Shown here one piece after another: positions 35,912 to 48,171 of a stretch of 64,000 nucleotides of DNA. The stretch's first letter is position 1. The number at the start of each line of letters is the position of its first letter. Below the pieces are notes generated by a model. The model was given only the letters and a program-made list of their open reading frames with translations. It searched no databases and was not told the origin of the DNA. The position numbers and the translations under genes were made by a program. Source of the stretch: Agrocybe praecox (lineage: Eukaryota > Basidiomycota > Agaricomycetes > Agaricales > Agrocybaceae); assembly GCA_964017145.1 (NCBI GenBank), contig OZ024849.1, forward strand, positions 1,674,001 to 1,738,000. Direction: 5' to 3'.

Positions 35912-38900
35912 ATGGATAAGCTTCCAGCTTATAGGCCTCTAACGGCGCGTCCAATGATGTTCAGATACCTTGCTGCTGTAGGTCGAGTCGCCGTAGTCAC
36001 TGCTACATTCTCGGGCATTACTCTTGGATGGCATCGTCAGGCCACAGTCAATGTACCTATTAATGCAGCCCAAATAGTCGACAAGTGTCGCGCACTGAAT
36101 ATCCTTCCAGGTCCTCCTAGCAATTTCCACGAAAGGACCCATTCAGAGCGTTACGAAGCTGGCACTCCACCCACCCTCATTAAGAACGCGACCATATGGA
36201 CAGGAAACGTAGACGGACATGAAGTTGTCGTCGGGGATATTCTTCTTGACAAAGGCAATATCCTGGAAGTTGGCGATATCAAGGACAATGTGTTGAAAAA
36301 TTACAAGGGCCTAGTCACTGTAAATGCTGGGGGGGCTTGGATAACTCCGGGGTACATTTATTTCCCTTTTACTCTTTCTAGTCTGACTTGTTTTTCTTCA
36401 GAATTGTTGATATGCACTCCCATCTCGGAGTAGCCAGTGTGCCTGCCCTCCAAGGATCTCACGACGCGAATTCCTACAAAGGCCTCGTACTTCCTTGGCT
36501 CAGAAGTCTTGACGGCCTCAATACTCATGACGATGCATACCGCTTATCGATCTCAGGAGGAGTTACCACGGCAAATGTTCTTTCTGGATCTGCCGATGCT
36601 ATTGGTATAAAATGTTTGAACATGTTGCTTTGCCGTGAACTCACATTCCCAATTAAATTGCGAACTACTGCAGAGAGATCATCTTCCTCTATGGTGCTCG
36701 AGCCTCCACACTTGCTCAATGGCAGTCATGTCGATTATACGGCCACTCCTCGCTGGAGGCAAATGAAGTAAGTCAATACTCCAGTCATTCAATTAATGAC
36801 AGCTCCCTGATCTTTCACAAGGCATGCATGTGACGAGAATCCCAGTAAGTTCGAGTTCTTCAAAGCGAGATACTCCTCTTACTATTTTCCTGCCTACAGC
36901 CAGAGCTTACTCCGGCACTCGGATGGATACGATTGGGCATTTAGACAAGGGTTCGCTAGTCCACTCAATTACCATAGAATGCGTGAACGTGGGTTTATTT
37001 AAACATTCCATAGATACGAAACTGCGCGCAAGATTAAAGTAAAGCAAGACGAATATTGTGCGAAAGCTCTAGACGGGCAGTGGCAAAACTTGGGCGACTT
37101 CCCAGAAGATTTACAATGGGAAGCGTTGGTGGACGTTTTACGTGGTCGAGTAAAGGTAAGCAGGTTATAGTATTTGTTGTATTCCAATGATTTGAAATGT
37201 TACTCTTAGGTCCATAATCATTGTCACGAGCCCGTTGACCTCGATGGATTAGTTCGAGTGCGTATTATGTCTTCCTCGACATTTTCGATTCAAGCAACTT
37301 CACCTCTTTATGCAGTTAACGAACGAATTCAAATTCTCTATTGCTGCTTTCCACCATGCGCATGAGACTTATCTAGTCCCTGATTTGCTGAAGAAAGCTT
37401 ATGGTATTAGAGTATTCTCAGTCAGTACCCCTCATACTAAAGTTTTTTGTTGCAAGCTTAACGCCCGCTATTGCTTTATTTGCAACTATTGGACGATATA
37501 AACGTGAAGCATATAGAGGCTCTGAATTTGCCCCTCGTATCTTGGCAGAAAACGGGTTAAGAGTTGTCATGAAAGTTCATTCTTCTGAAACATCATGCTT
37601 TACTTCTATAAGTTAATGCCCCGAACAAGAGTGACCATCCTGTCCTAAACTCGCTCCATCTTTTAAACGAGGCGCAACAAGCTCACTACTATGGCTTGCC
37701 CACCAATCTTGCCCTTGCTTCTGTTATTTCCACCCCGCCTAAGGTACTTGGATATGACCACAGGATAGGCTTCATTAAGCCAGGTAAGCGTTAATTCGCT
37801 TTCCCTTGATAACTCGATTTCACCTATTCTTTAAAGGTTATGACGCAGGTATTGCATTTTCATCCGAGCAACCAATTGTCAAACTAATATAACTCTTAGA
37901 TGTTGTCGTTTGGGATAGCCATCCACTGGCTATCGGAGCGACGCCAGAGCAAGTCTTTATCGATGGCATTGCCCAACTTGAAAACCCGTTTGTTAACAAG
38001 AAACCTGCATCTCTCCAACGTGTTCCAAAGGTGCCCGACTTTACCAAGGATGCCCGTGAAGCCGTGAAATACGATGGCCTCCCTCCTTTAGAAATGGATA
38101 AATCTGCCTCAGACATTATTATTTTTTACCAATGTCAGCAGCGTATTCTTGAGAGAGGGTTCGAAGATGTACCATCTATTCTTGAAAATACCGTCATCCG
38201 AACCGTAGATGGACTTCAGTTCTCCACTCGCAATGCGCTGTAAGTAAAGTGATTTGATCATCTCCTTTAATTTTGATATTAACCAGACGAAACACGTTTA
38301 GACTTGCCTATCGCGCTGGAGTGACCGTTGGGGTGACTGCACCAACATCGAATAAGTTCCTCAGTGGGCTCGGTGTCGCATTCAGCACTGGTCTTCCTCA
38401 TCGTCTGGAACATGGTGCAGTGTTGCAAGACATTACTGCTTTGCATATCTCCATCCTTTCATCATCCCCCAGTATCAGCACACAAATTGCTACCCTCCGC
38501 CACCTTCTCACTGGCCAAGGTGAAGGTGAATTGGGAAAACTTTTCAAGAAGGTTGCCAGGGTAAGGCCATGATTCCCTTTCTTACCAACGATGCTCATTT
38601 TTCTCTGTTAATTAGGGTCAATTAAGACTCGTAATTCAAGTACAAAGTGCAGACATCATGGCCTCTCTTATCACCTTGAAGAAAGATGTTGAGAAGACCC
38701 ACGGCAAAGATATTCAGTTAACTTTCTCCGGTGCTAATGAAGCACATCTCTTGGCCAATGAAACTGGAAAAGGTGGCATCGGCGTAGTTTTGAACCCTTC
38801 ACGCCCATACCCTCGCACTTGGAGGTCAAAACGAATGTAAGACACCAATGGCAACTGCATATTGCACTCGATCTTACTTTTTTCTTATTGCAGCTTGGTT

Positions 38901-39274
38901 GGCCCTCCTTTGACAGAGGATACTTCATTCACTGTCCTTAAACGCCATAATGTTATTGTCGGAGTTGGAGTCGAAGAGCAATGGAGTTCAAGAAACATGA
39001 GATTCGATGTTGCTTGGGTATGTCTTTCCAGAAAATTTAGAACGTTTTTAACTTTATTTAATATTACGATTCGTAGGCTGCACTTGATTCAAACGGCAAA
39101 ATATCACACTCCGAAGCCATCGAACTTGCTTCTACAAACCTCGAACAGCTGTTGGGTATCGAAACACCCAATCTAGATTTGATCGCAGTCAAAAATGGTT
39201 CCATTTTGGACTTCGAGGGTAAAGTAGCTGCGGTGATCTCACCTCAGCGCGGAACGGTTCAATTGCTAGTTTAG
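35912..39274 (+). pseudogene. Amidohydrolase-superfamily protein (imidazolonepropionase/CE9-like), frameshifted
   Basis: A large metal-dependent amidohydrolase-like gene whose coding frame is broken. The N terminus has a membrane helix (about residues 25-45), then the start of the barrel: ATIWTGNVDGHEVVVGDILLDKG, and across intron 36352-36401 the metal motif VDMHSHLG. Later exons give VHNHCHEPVDLDGLVR, FHHAHETYLVPDLLKKAYG, GRYKREAYRGSEFAPRILAENG, SDHPVLNS, GYDADVVVWDSHPLAIGATPEQVFIDG, and a second related region ending at TAG 39272-39274. At 36931-36938 one T seems missing: the frame giving YSGTRMDTI must shift by one to give the expected WAFRQG. A second join near 37400-37450 also does not keep frame, and the expected segment after GSADAIG (36600) is unusual. 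It is either a pseudogene or carries sequence errors; the substrate is unknown. Confidence 0.7.
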
Positions 39275-39824
39275 GGTATGGAGTAGTACATGTTACAAAG
39301 TAGAAAAACATGAGATAGCACTTACAACAACAATCTTCCTCATAATGATCATCTTTACATCCTGTTTGTGCGATTTGCAAGTGGTTCGCCGGCTAGCATC
39401 TCTTGCACGAAGTCTTTGATTACTGGAATGGCTCGGATAATTAGTTTTACTTATCGAGTTTCATCGACAAACACGCAGATAACACTGTTGGATGAGTGTT
39501 TTCTGAACAGTATCAGTATGGGGGAAATTTTTACATAAATATTTGTATTTTACAACATTGATAACATTCTCAACACATACACATATTCTACCGACTAGGC
39601 AAGTAAGCAGTCAAAGGTAGCTAGCAACGATAAGACAGTAGCAAAATAAAAACGGGAACGAGCGAAAACTGCGAAGTGGACAAAGACAAAGTATAACTGT
39701 ACATAGGACCGTAGTTAAACGTTGGAACGAAAAGAAAGACAAACACACGTTGTCCCACTTAAAATTCTTCATAACCGAAAAACTGAGCATACAACAGACA
39801 CTTAGACTGACCTTTTGGTAACCA
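39275..39824. other. Convergent 3' region
   Basis: It lies between the amidohydrolase (plus) and an F-box gene (minus) and is AT-rich. No gene was seen. Confidence 0.5.
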
Positions 39825-41405
39825 CTACATCCAGAGTGAACCATTTCTATTTCGAAGGGAGAACACCTCTTCTTCCATAAGACTGATGATTTCCCATATA
39901 TATTGTGGATCTGAAAATTCGGAAATAGTAAAGTCTGCCATCTCCGAGTACTGGTCTCCCTTGATGACTACCTTGCGTACGGTGGCCATCTTACTATCAA
40001 AATAACTCCTTGTTGGCAGGAACTCGCCTGAAGACCTAAGTCTGTCACGAATCTTGGAGCGAATAACGAGAGGCTCGAGGAAGTCAATGCCTGGAACGGC
40101 CAACGGACCGCTGTACTCAAAAACTTGTAACTCTGGAAGGTAGTTTGGATCTTGGTCAGGATGAAAGTTTTCAAAAAAGGTGCGACCGATTCCCGAATCG
40201 AAGGGTTTGAGCATGTCAGGGGCCCCGCCTTGGAGTTCGTAAGTGTAATCGGTGATATATAGTTCTTGAAGAGAAAGAAATATAGAATCGTCGGAAAGGA
40301 GCTCGATAAGATCGTACTCGTACCGCATATCAATGGGACATATGAGGGAAAGTTTAGTCAAGCCACATCCGGAGACTTTGAGGAATGAACGGATATAACG
40401 AGTATATAAGAGGCCTGAATGAGAATGAATCGTCAAAGATTTTAGATTAGGAAAAACGAAGGGACGAAGGAAGTCCTCGAGTGATCTGCTATGGCCCATA
40501 AAATCGATCGTTAGTGTCTGCATTTTGTTATGAACCTCCTTGGTAGTTATCGCCGCAAACGTCACTGGGGATTTCAGTATTGTTAGAGTTGTGAGCTGGG
40601 GGAAACGATTGAGAAGAAGGTGAATTGGTATGGTATTGACACCGTAAAATGTTAGAGTCGTTATGTATCTCGTATTAATTCTATAGAGCAGCTCGTTATG
40701 TGCGACGATGCTGTTGCATAGTGACAAATGTCGCAGTGCCTTGGCCTGGGTAAAACAGGGAAGGTGGCTCTCATCGACATACGGAAGATGATCCATTTTG
40801 TAGCTGATGACAGCTTGTTGGAGAAGAGGGAGGGAACTTGGACCCTGATCCATGAAAAGATGTTCGGCCCACATGAGTGGAATGTGTGCTTCAATTCGGC
40901 GCCATTGCTTAGAGCATTGTGCAAGCACTGATAGCACTGATAGCACTTGCTTCATGTATGCTCTGTTACGACGTTGAGAAGGTGACGGTGGACAATATAC
41001 GAAGATATCCAGGGGTCGTCCTTTTGCACGATTTAACCACTCTTGGAACATATCCACTGGGAAATGGCTCTGATCCTGTGCAACGCGTAGAATGACAGTC
41101 GTCCAGAACTCGGATGTTGACCATATGTATTCTCTCCAGAGTTTGCACACGCTCCCTAAAGCAAGAGGATGCTTTTTCCGCACCCATCGTTGACGGGGCT
41201 CTAAATGCAATTGGTCGTCTTCATTTTGGGTTGGCGAGCAGACGTATAGAAGTATTTCTGCAACAAGTTCGGTGGATAGACTGGTAAACGTAGTCCCTTG
41301 GGTTGAAGATACTTCACTACTCTCAGTAGACGGATCGCTATCATTACTGGCGTCCAGCGTGTCGCTTGTGTCCAGTGTGTACGGTGGAGGGTCATCCGTG
41401 TACAT
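39825..41405 (-). CDS. F-box protein
   Basis: A single-exon gene of 526 aa starting at ATG 41405. The N terminus is acidic and Ser/Thr-rich. The F-box-like motif runs from about residue 40 to 105: TSLSTELVAEILLYVC, an insertion, then HPLALGSVCKLWREYIWSTSEFWTTVILRV. The rest is rich in leucine repeats (LRHLSLCNS, LTTLTILKSP, LKSLTIHSHSG, LQELYITDY), which would form the target-binding part of an SCF ubiquitin ligase adaptor. It shares its layout with the F-box gene at 18.5 kb, but identity is clearly low. The start codon lies 170 bases from the divergent RhoGEF gene. Confidence 0.85.
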   Translation of the reverse strand: MYTDDPPPYTLDTSDTLDASNDSDPSTESSEVSSTQGTTFTSLSTELVAEILLYVCSPTQNEDDQLHLEPRQRWVRKKHPLALGSVCKLWREYIWSTSEFWTTVILRVAQDQSHFPVDMFQEWLNRAKGRPLDIFVYCPPSPSQRRNRAYMKQVLSVLSVLAQCSKQWRRIEAHIPLMWAEHLFMDQGPSSLPLLQQAVISYKMDHLPYVDESHLPCFTQAKALRHLSLCNSIVAHNELLYRINTRYITTLTFYGVNTIPIHLLLNRFPQLTTLTILKSPVTFAAITTKEVHNKMQTLTIDFMGHSRSLEDFLRPFVFPNLKSLTIHSHSGLLYTRYIRSFLKVSGCGLTKLSLICPIDMRYEYDLIELLSDDSIFLSLQELYITDYTYELQGGAPDMLKPFDSGIGRTFFENFHPDQDPNYLPELQVFEYSGPLAVPGIDFLEPLVIRSKIRDRLRSSGEFLPTRSYFDSKMATVRKVVIKGDQYSEMADFTISEFSDPQYIWEIISLMEEEVFSLRNRNGSLWM

Positions 41406-41575
41406 ATTTGATGAGCAAGGATGGACTTGAGGGAGTTACCAGCAAAAGCTATGCTCAGCCTCCATCCTACCCAAGTTCCAATTAGGCAGACGCCGAGAAC
41501 ATTTCGTAACTAAACCAAACATTCCAAAATCTCAAGCGTCCCTGCAAGGTTATTGTCTCCTCCTTGCACACAGAA
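41406..41575. promoter_or_regulatory. Compact bidirectional promoter
   Basis: Only 170 bases separate the start codons of the F-box gene (minus) and the RhoGEF gene (plus), so both must be driven from here or from inside the neighbouring gene. No TATA box is visible. Confidence 0.5.
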
Positions 41576-44500
41576 ATGCCCCTTACCAGAGCAAATACTG
41601 CGCGCAATAAATCTCGCTCGCCAGCGCCACCAGTCGCGTCAAATCCTTCTATTCCGAGAACATTCTTGCCACCCTCGCATTATGCAGCTGCTGGAGGTTT
41701 TAATGTTCGTAGTCCTTCGAGTCGATCAACCAAGGAACACGAAGACTATACATCGAAGAAAAGCGGGACTAGTCGTGGTGTTATGCACAGACATAATAGC
41801 CCAGAATCTTCAAACTCCTCCGGTTTTCTCAATGATGACCACGGTCCAGCAGCGATTTCTAAGCGCCCAAGTTCACGGTCAGGCTTTCCAGATATAGAGC
41901 CACAGCTGGTACCCTCTCTTCGTGATACTGTAGACCGCATGACGCGTGTGCCAGGTTCTGCAGGTTCTGCTCCTTACAAAACACGTCCGACGACGAACAG
42001 CCAACCCCCCACGCGAGATCGACAAAGGCAACCTCGCCCAAATTCACCCGAGCATAGAACCAGAGGGCCTGTTACAGAGGCGAAGTATTCGAACACGCAA
42101 ATGTTTGCAAGTTATTATTCCCCCGCAGCGATTGAAGAATCGATTACGACAAATGTATTTCAAATTTACTCTAACCAAAACACACCTACTACCACATCTA
42201 CTTCGAAAGGTCCAGCAAAATCTGCACTCAAGTCATCCTTGAAAACGACTGCTGCCACTATGACTAATTTACCACAGCCTTCTGACATAATTCGTTCCCC
42301 TTCCGTGGCCGGGTCGTCGTTGAGGACCATGAAAAGTCTTACCCGCAAATGCTCTGCAACATTGAAATCGCCTTTCAGTAGCGACAAATCTTTTCACGAG
42401 AGAGGGCGAAAGGTGAATTTACTTTCGAAGCTGTGTCTCTTTCGTCTGTCCTGATATTTATCAGAACGTCCAAGATGTCATACCGCCAGTACCAATCCCG
42501 GACAATAATCGGAGTAATATCAATCCTGAAGGCGATGGTATCTTTGTGGCAAAGAAGGCATCCAAATCCAATATTCCACGTCCACGAAGATACTACTACG
42601 AAGATCCTCAAGACTCTGACCTTGATCGACATTACGAAAGTGCCCTCCGAAATAATCGAAAATTGACAGTGACAAACGCTCAGGTCCCAGCATCTGGGTC
42701 TGAAAGCGATGCTGACCCGCCCATGAATATGCCTTATCCGTATGGGAACATTAAACCTGCGAAAATAGGAGACCGAGAAGGACACATTGGTCTAGGTCTC
42801 TCTTTACAAAACAACTCGCAAGAGCGAACATCGAATACGACAAGTTGGAAATACCCAGGAGTCAGGCTTGAAGATACTCAAAGTCAAGGTCAAAACAGTA
42901 ATGCGCAACTTGAGAAAAATTTGAGGTTTTCTTTGCCGGCATCAGATTCTTCGTTATCAAAGTACTCTCAGAGCGTGGCAGACAGTGAACAGGTGTCTAG
43001 AACGAGTCCGCAGAGCGACTATGGAAGCGTCGAGTATGATTCGAGGAGGAAACATTCCCTATTTCCAGGAACATCGCGAACACATACAGAAGGCTCGGTC
43101 GACTCCGATGACCAGTCCATATATTATGGCAGACCTCCTCAGTCACGCAAACAAACTCGATCCTCGCCGGTATCTCTAGTGTCAGCGGTACAAAATAAGG
43201 ATCAAGAATCGGAATCGGAACGAGAAGGCTACTCTTTCCGGAGACCAAAGAGGAAAGAAAAACGTCGAAGCTCAAGTTGTGCGCCGACATCAGGATCGCC
43301 AGAGGCGGAGAGTGAGGGGTTTGTGCCTATCGTTCCCCCACGGCGACCTCGATCGGCCTGTCAGCGCTACGAAGAAAAAGTGTCTCGCGAGTCGCGAATA
43401 TTTACACCAGATCTTCGGGAGCTGATCAAAAACAGGCACTCGTTCTCTAAAAGACTGCCCAAAGAATCATCTGCACCAGCATACCCGAAATTAACTCACA
43501 TGGAGGATGATGGTACGGATACGAGAGTACTACGAAAACAGCAGATCAGCGAAGTTCATGACAAGAATTTACCATCTACTGCAGCATCTATGATCGTTGA
43601 AGACTATCGATCAGCGGCTGCTCGAGAAAGAAAATTATTCGGTATTCCACCGTCAGAGTCTGACGAAATTTTCAACACTAGTGGTAATCGAGATCATAAT
43701 AATATTTCGCAATCCGGTAGCGAAGTATCATCTATCCCAAATTCTCTATGGAAAGATGAGGAGGCAGATGAAAATACGGAAAGACTTTTCAAGGGTTCCA
43801 AGTCTTTTGATCAGGAAACCCCCAGACAAGAGTGGAAGGTGAATTAACTAATTCTCCTGGCAGGTCAAATGTGTATTTGGCTTACACGTTTTTTTGCGGT
43901 CATAGGATGTTATGCAAGATAGAACACCTCGATTTAGTGTTATTGCGCCTTCTTTGAGCGCATCGTCCGCCCAAGATGAACGTTCTTCACAGCCAGACAA
44001 TCGACAGTATCCACAGCCCAAAACGAGAATCAATCTGGATGAGGATCCAGTCAACAACGACTCTGACTCCAAAGGCGAAGAGATGCTGAGGACTCGAGAG
44101 GCTGTTATTCAAGAGATCTTCGAAACAGAGGAAATCTTACTGAAACAGCTTCATATTTGTATGAATGTTTTCATTCTTCCTCTGCGAGTCAACAACAGCC
44201 GTTCATGGATAGCAGGGGTCCCTCCAAACGTTGCGAGGCTATTGGACTGGTTTGATGATATCATTAATCTCCACGAACAGATTTATCAATCCCTCTGCTG
44301 CGCTAGGGATACTATGTCCCCCGCTACCGATCGTGTATCGGAGTCTTTGCGGTGCTTTGTTCTGAAGGGAGAAACGTATCAGCCTTATCTTGTCCGCCTT
44401 GCCGACGTGTCCGAAGAAGTTGTTCGCTGTACGAGCGATCCTAGCAGCGATTTTGGTCAATTTATTGCAATCCAGCAAATGTCTGTCGACTGCGAGGGAT

Positions 44501-45883
44501 GGTCGCTCGACCGCTTACTAATGTTACCTGTGAATCGATTGACGGCTTACCAAGAGATGTTTGCGGTGGGCTTTCACTCAATTTTCAATGCTCTTATAGC
44601 TTACTTTTTGTCTTGCAGAAATTATTAGATCTGACGCCTAAAACTCACCAAGATTATCTGTCTACTTTTTCTCTTTCGCGATCAACAGATATGCTCATCA
44701 AAGTTATGACGGAGGTCAAAGTGCGAGAGGATGAGTATAATTTACTAAAGAAGTTTTCAGCTCGAATACAAGGACTGCCATTTGCTGATAAACTGGCTAC
44801 TCGGGAACGAAGGCTTCTGCATTCCGGACCTCTGTCTCTCGTTGTCTCTGGGTTACCTGATGCTGGTGCTAGTTCTTCTACAACACGAAAAATGGAATCT
44901 CAAGGTATAACTGGCGGGAAGCGCAGAGACCGATCATCGAAACTGCTGGATGCTATCAGCACTACGAGCTCTATATTTGATAAATCTGATTCCGAAACTT
45001 CTGTATCATCTACCGATTCTAGGGATCCTCCTGCTGCCTTACCTTCTAACTCTACCCCTGCGAAATTATCTTGGCTCTCTCGTCTTCCTCTGCGTAAACG
45101 GTCCAAATCTAAATCGCCGATGCCCCCAGCAGTCGAAAAACTCCCTGAACTTTCAAATACTGCCGTTCAAGCTGCACCGCAGATTACACTGCAGACAGTG
45201 GATGTACATGCCTTTGTGTTCTCTGATATGGTTCTTCTGGCTCAGCCTAACCGAACGTCTGGTCGTAAATCTTGCTGGATTCTCTTCGAGGATCTGGGTC
45301 TGTTCAGGCCTTTGTCAATTGCGCGGATAGATGCTAAAGGGGAAGGTATTGGTTTGTTATTCGAATGATTATCTCTACACACTGGCGTTGATCTTCGTTC
45401 TTAGACGAAACCATCCTGTCGCTGGAGGCTCTTGATCTACTTCCGGAAAGCATGAACGACAGCACGGACTTCCGTTCTGCCTCGTTTCGAACAATTGACA
45501 TCTTGCTTCCATTGTCCCTCAGCGGGACGAGTGAAAATGACATGAACAGCAACCCACTATTCCAGGCCTGGCTTTCGGCATTTCAAAAATGCATGAAAAC
45601 AACTTTGCAGAAGCTTACCTTCATTGGCCATGTCAACCAACAAGACTCGCAATTCATTGGGTCTGATAGAATGTTAGATACCTACCTTGCTGTCTCGTCT
45701 TTGGTAAATTCTGGGCTACCAATTCCTAGGAGTCCATCTGGACAAATTCCAAGCATATTTGACGGAAAAGAGGATCATGCTTTTGGCGATGAAAGAGAAG
45801 AACGTGGGTGGTGGTCCCTTCGTTTTCAGCAAATCTTTCGGGAATTTCAAAGACAAGACTCCTTGCTCTTCGAGGATGAATAG
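41576..45883 (+). CDS. Rho guanine nucleotide exchange factor (DH-PH protein)
   Basis: A 1358-aa regulator that would load GTP onto a Rho-family GTPase in cell polarity. Exons are 41576-42412, 42465-43838, 43906-44565, 44619-45345 and 45405-45883, with GT-AG introns. The first 800 residues are disordered and Ser/Pro/Arg-rich, with many possible phosphorylation sites. The Dbl-homology domain spans about residues 801-1000: it starts REAVIQEIFETEEILLKQL and contains the late conserved helix LMLPVNRLTAYQEMF, spliced to AKLLDLTPKTHQDY. A PH-like region follows to about residue 1330, interrupted by a Ser-rich, basic insert (RSKSKSPMPP), with VHAFVFSDMVLLAQP as its central strands. The start is the first in-frame ATG. 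Which GTPase (Cdc42, Rho or Rac) it acts on cannot be read from the sequence. Confidence 0.88.
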
Positions 45884-46137
45884 CGTGCTGTTCTGCCTCT
45901 TTTGTAATGCCATATATATAATACTGATAGGCCACCTATAATAGTCACTGGATATCTGTATTTCGAGCCAAATTACATTACCTAAAACAATGTTGACTGC
46001 TACAGTACAACATGCAGGGGGAGCGTGGGCGACGACATCCAATAGTTATCGGATCATACAGCGAGGCAAATAAATAATGCAAATGAAAAGTAAGCTACTA
46101 CGTTACAAAATCCGGACCCATTGCAGTGCTTCGACAA

Positions 46138-47364
46138 TCAACCAAACCGTTCCGCCTTCACCTCAAGAAATGGGATAATTCTCGTCTTTATGGGCACAGG
46201 TAAGCCTGATACCTCGTCGTTTCTCTTCTCTGGCCCCTTCGACCAACGGTGATACCAGATATCATCCACCTTACTCTGTTCGTGCACGATATCGACACAT
46301 GTCAACCTTGGTAGGTCATCGAACAGCTTCCTCACGAACGCTGCTCGGCTGATAGGCCGGATCCATATGGGGAAAAACGCATTTTCGCCTTGGAGAGAGA
46401 AGATAAGTTCTTTCAACGTCGGTAGATTTTTCAAGAAAGGAATTTCCTAAAAAAAAATTCAAGCGATGATGATGAGTGGTCGATCCAAAGGAAATAACAG
46501 GAGAAGGCTCACATGTGGATGGAGGCCGAACAACTCCAAAACTTCAACTTCCTTCAACGACTCCATGAGCGAGACCAACGAGGGGCGATTGAAATACCCT
46601 CCCAGTGATAACATCCTGATTTTCCCTAACGACTGCTGCATCCCCCTTTCCAGCCTCAAAGGATCGAAATACAGATCTTCAAGTTCCGGGATCCAAATCA
46701 ACTTCGTAATCCTTCGACTAGGTAGCAGAGCTTCTATCGTATACTTATTACCTCTCAGCACCTCAAGCTTCGGACACGCCTCGTCGCTAAACAGCATTTC
46801 CTCGTCAGGTTGTTCTCCACAATTCAGACCCAACTCCCTCAACTCGGTCTGCTCGTCCAGAATGCGCCGCATGCTTCGCTCGTCCGAGTGGTTTCCCTAG
46901 ATGAGCTTGGTTAATTTAAATGGGACACCGAGGAGTAGTTCTCGGGAGGGGTGGCCGCCGAATGTATGGAGGTTGAGGGTTTTGAGGTTCACCATCCTCC
47001 GTAGGCCTGTTTGCAGAAGGTACCATAGTGGCTCCTCATGGTAGTGAAGAATGGATTCTATTGAGTATTCGCGTACGTATCCTGCCAGACGTCGACACCT
47101 ATCAGTGTCCTTGGTAATGATACGCAAGAACCCAATGTGCAGCGGAATGTCCTCATTGTGTTCTGGGCGTATCGAAGAGTAGAGCTGCTTCTCTGCATCA
47201 TATTGGATGAACTTGTTCGCGATGCATAGGTTGAAGAGCGTCTGCAGGTCGGTGATGTTGGAGAATATGGGCTGGAAGAGCTCTGGGGGGATGCGCGGTG
47301 AACATGGGATGCGGGAAAATCCTGCTGTCATTTCGAACTCGTCGTCGTCGTGCGCTGTCATCAC
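46138..47364 (-). pseudogene. F-box/leucine-rich protein gene with an in-frame stop
   Basis: The gene starts with ATG at 47364 (a second ATG is directly next). An F-box-like region reads IPPELFQPIFSNITDLQTLFNLCIANKFIQ. The frame stops at a TAG at 46899-46897 after FKLTKLI, yet the very same frame continues directly with GNHSDERSMRRILDEQTELREL for another 146 codons, then through a GT-AG intron (46512-46447) to a normal stop at 46138. One base change from TGG (Trp) to TAG explains this. An intron covering the stop is possible only if very short (about 30 nt, GTCCCA..CTAG) or if it removes leucine-rich sequence. Without the stop the protein would be about 385 aa. It was therefore functional until recently, or is read through. 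Confidence 0.7.
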
Positions 47365-48171
47365 GACGACTGGAACTTGTCAGAAAACCAGTTAAGGTCG
47401 CTTCGGAACATCCTCAGTTGGCTGTGAGACTCAACACGAGCAGACAGATGTTAAGCCGGTCTTTGCGGGTAAAGGAAAGAAACATGCGATACGCGACGAT
47501 TCTAATCTAACGGGCCATCGCAAGATCCCGTGATCTGCGGCAACAGCCGAACACTGCAAGAGCGTAAACCCCAAATTCTGACAGAACTTTAAACGCATAC
47601 CGGGATGGAGTTCTTGATTGCCTCTGAAAGGTACGACTATGTAAGTCTCTAAGCGCATCGAGGCTTCTGCTTGACTTTCTGCACTTTTGATGCAAGTACC
47701 CGAATTCATGAGTTCATGGAGTGTAATTCTTGCTCAAAAAATCTACCCTGAAAGCTATTTACTCTGGGCCCGAACACAACATCTTATTAACTGGTAAGAA
47801 TTGATAAATCATCTTCAAATTCACTGTTCTCATCGAATTCACAATCTATCGCAAATCTTTCTCAGGCTCAATAATGGGGAAATGAAGTCGAGCGTCTCTC
47901 TCTGGGAGCTATCTTATATTTAATATGATATCACTTATTGTTGAACAGTACTCAGATCTGCAGAATGACAGTATATTTATCTTCGGAATGATATATGAAT
48001 AGGAAGTCTTTGAAATAGATAGTATAGAAAGGTAACCACTAATATACAATGTGTGTATCAATAAAATACAGCTGCACAGGAGCACAGGGCGAAGAACGAA
48101 AAAGACAGCACAAATTAGACTGTATGTAGCGCGAAAAAAAGAATAGCAAGCGAGACATCCAACATCACAGT
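47365..48171. other. Intergenic region, no gene recognised
   Basis: About 800 bases between the broken F-box gene and the next minus-strand gene. Short frames only. Confidence 0.5.

Noticed and set aside
44499..45368. Separate 289-codon gene
   Set aside because: It is exon 4 of the RhoGEF gene plus its upstream intron; the DH domain is only complete after splicing.
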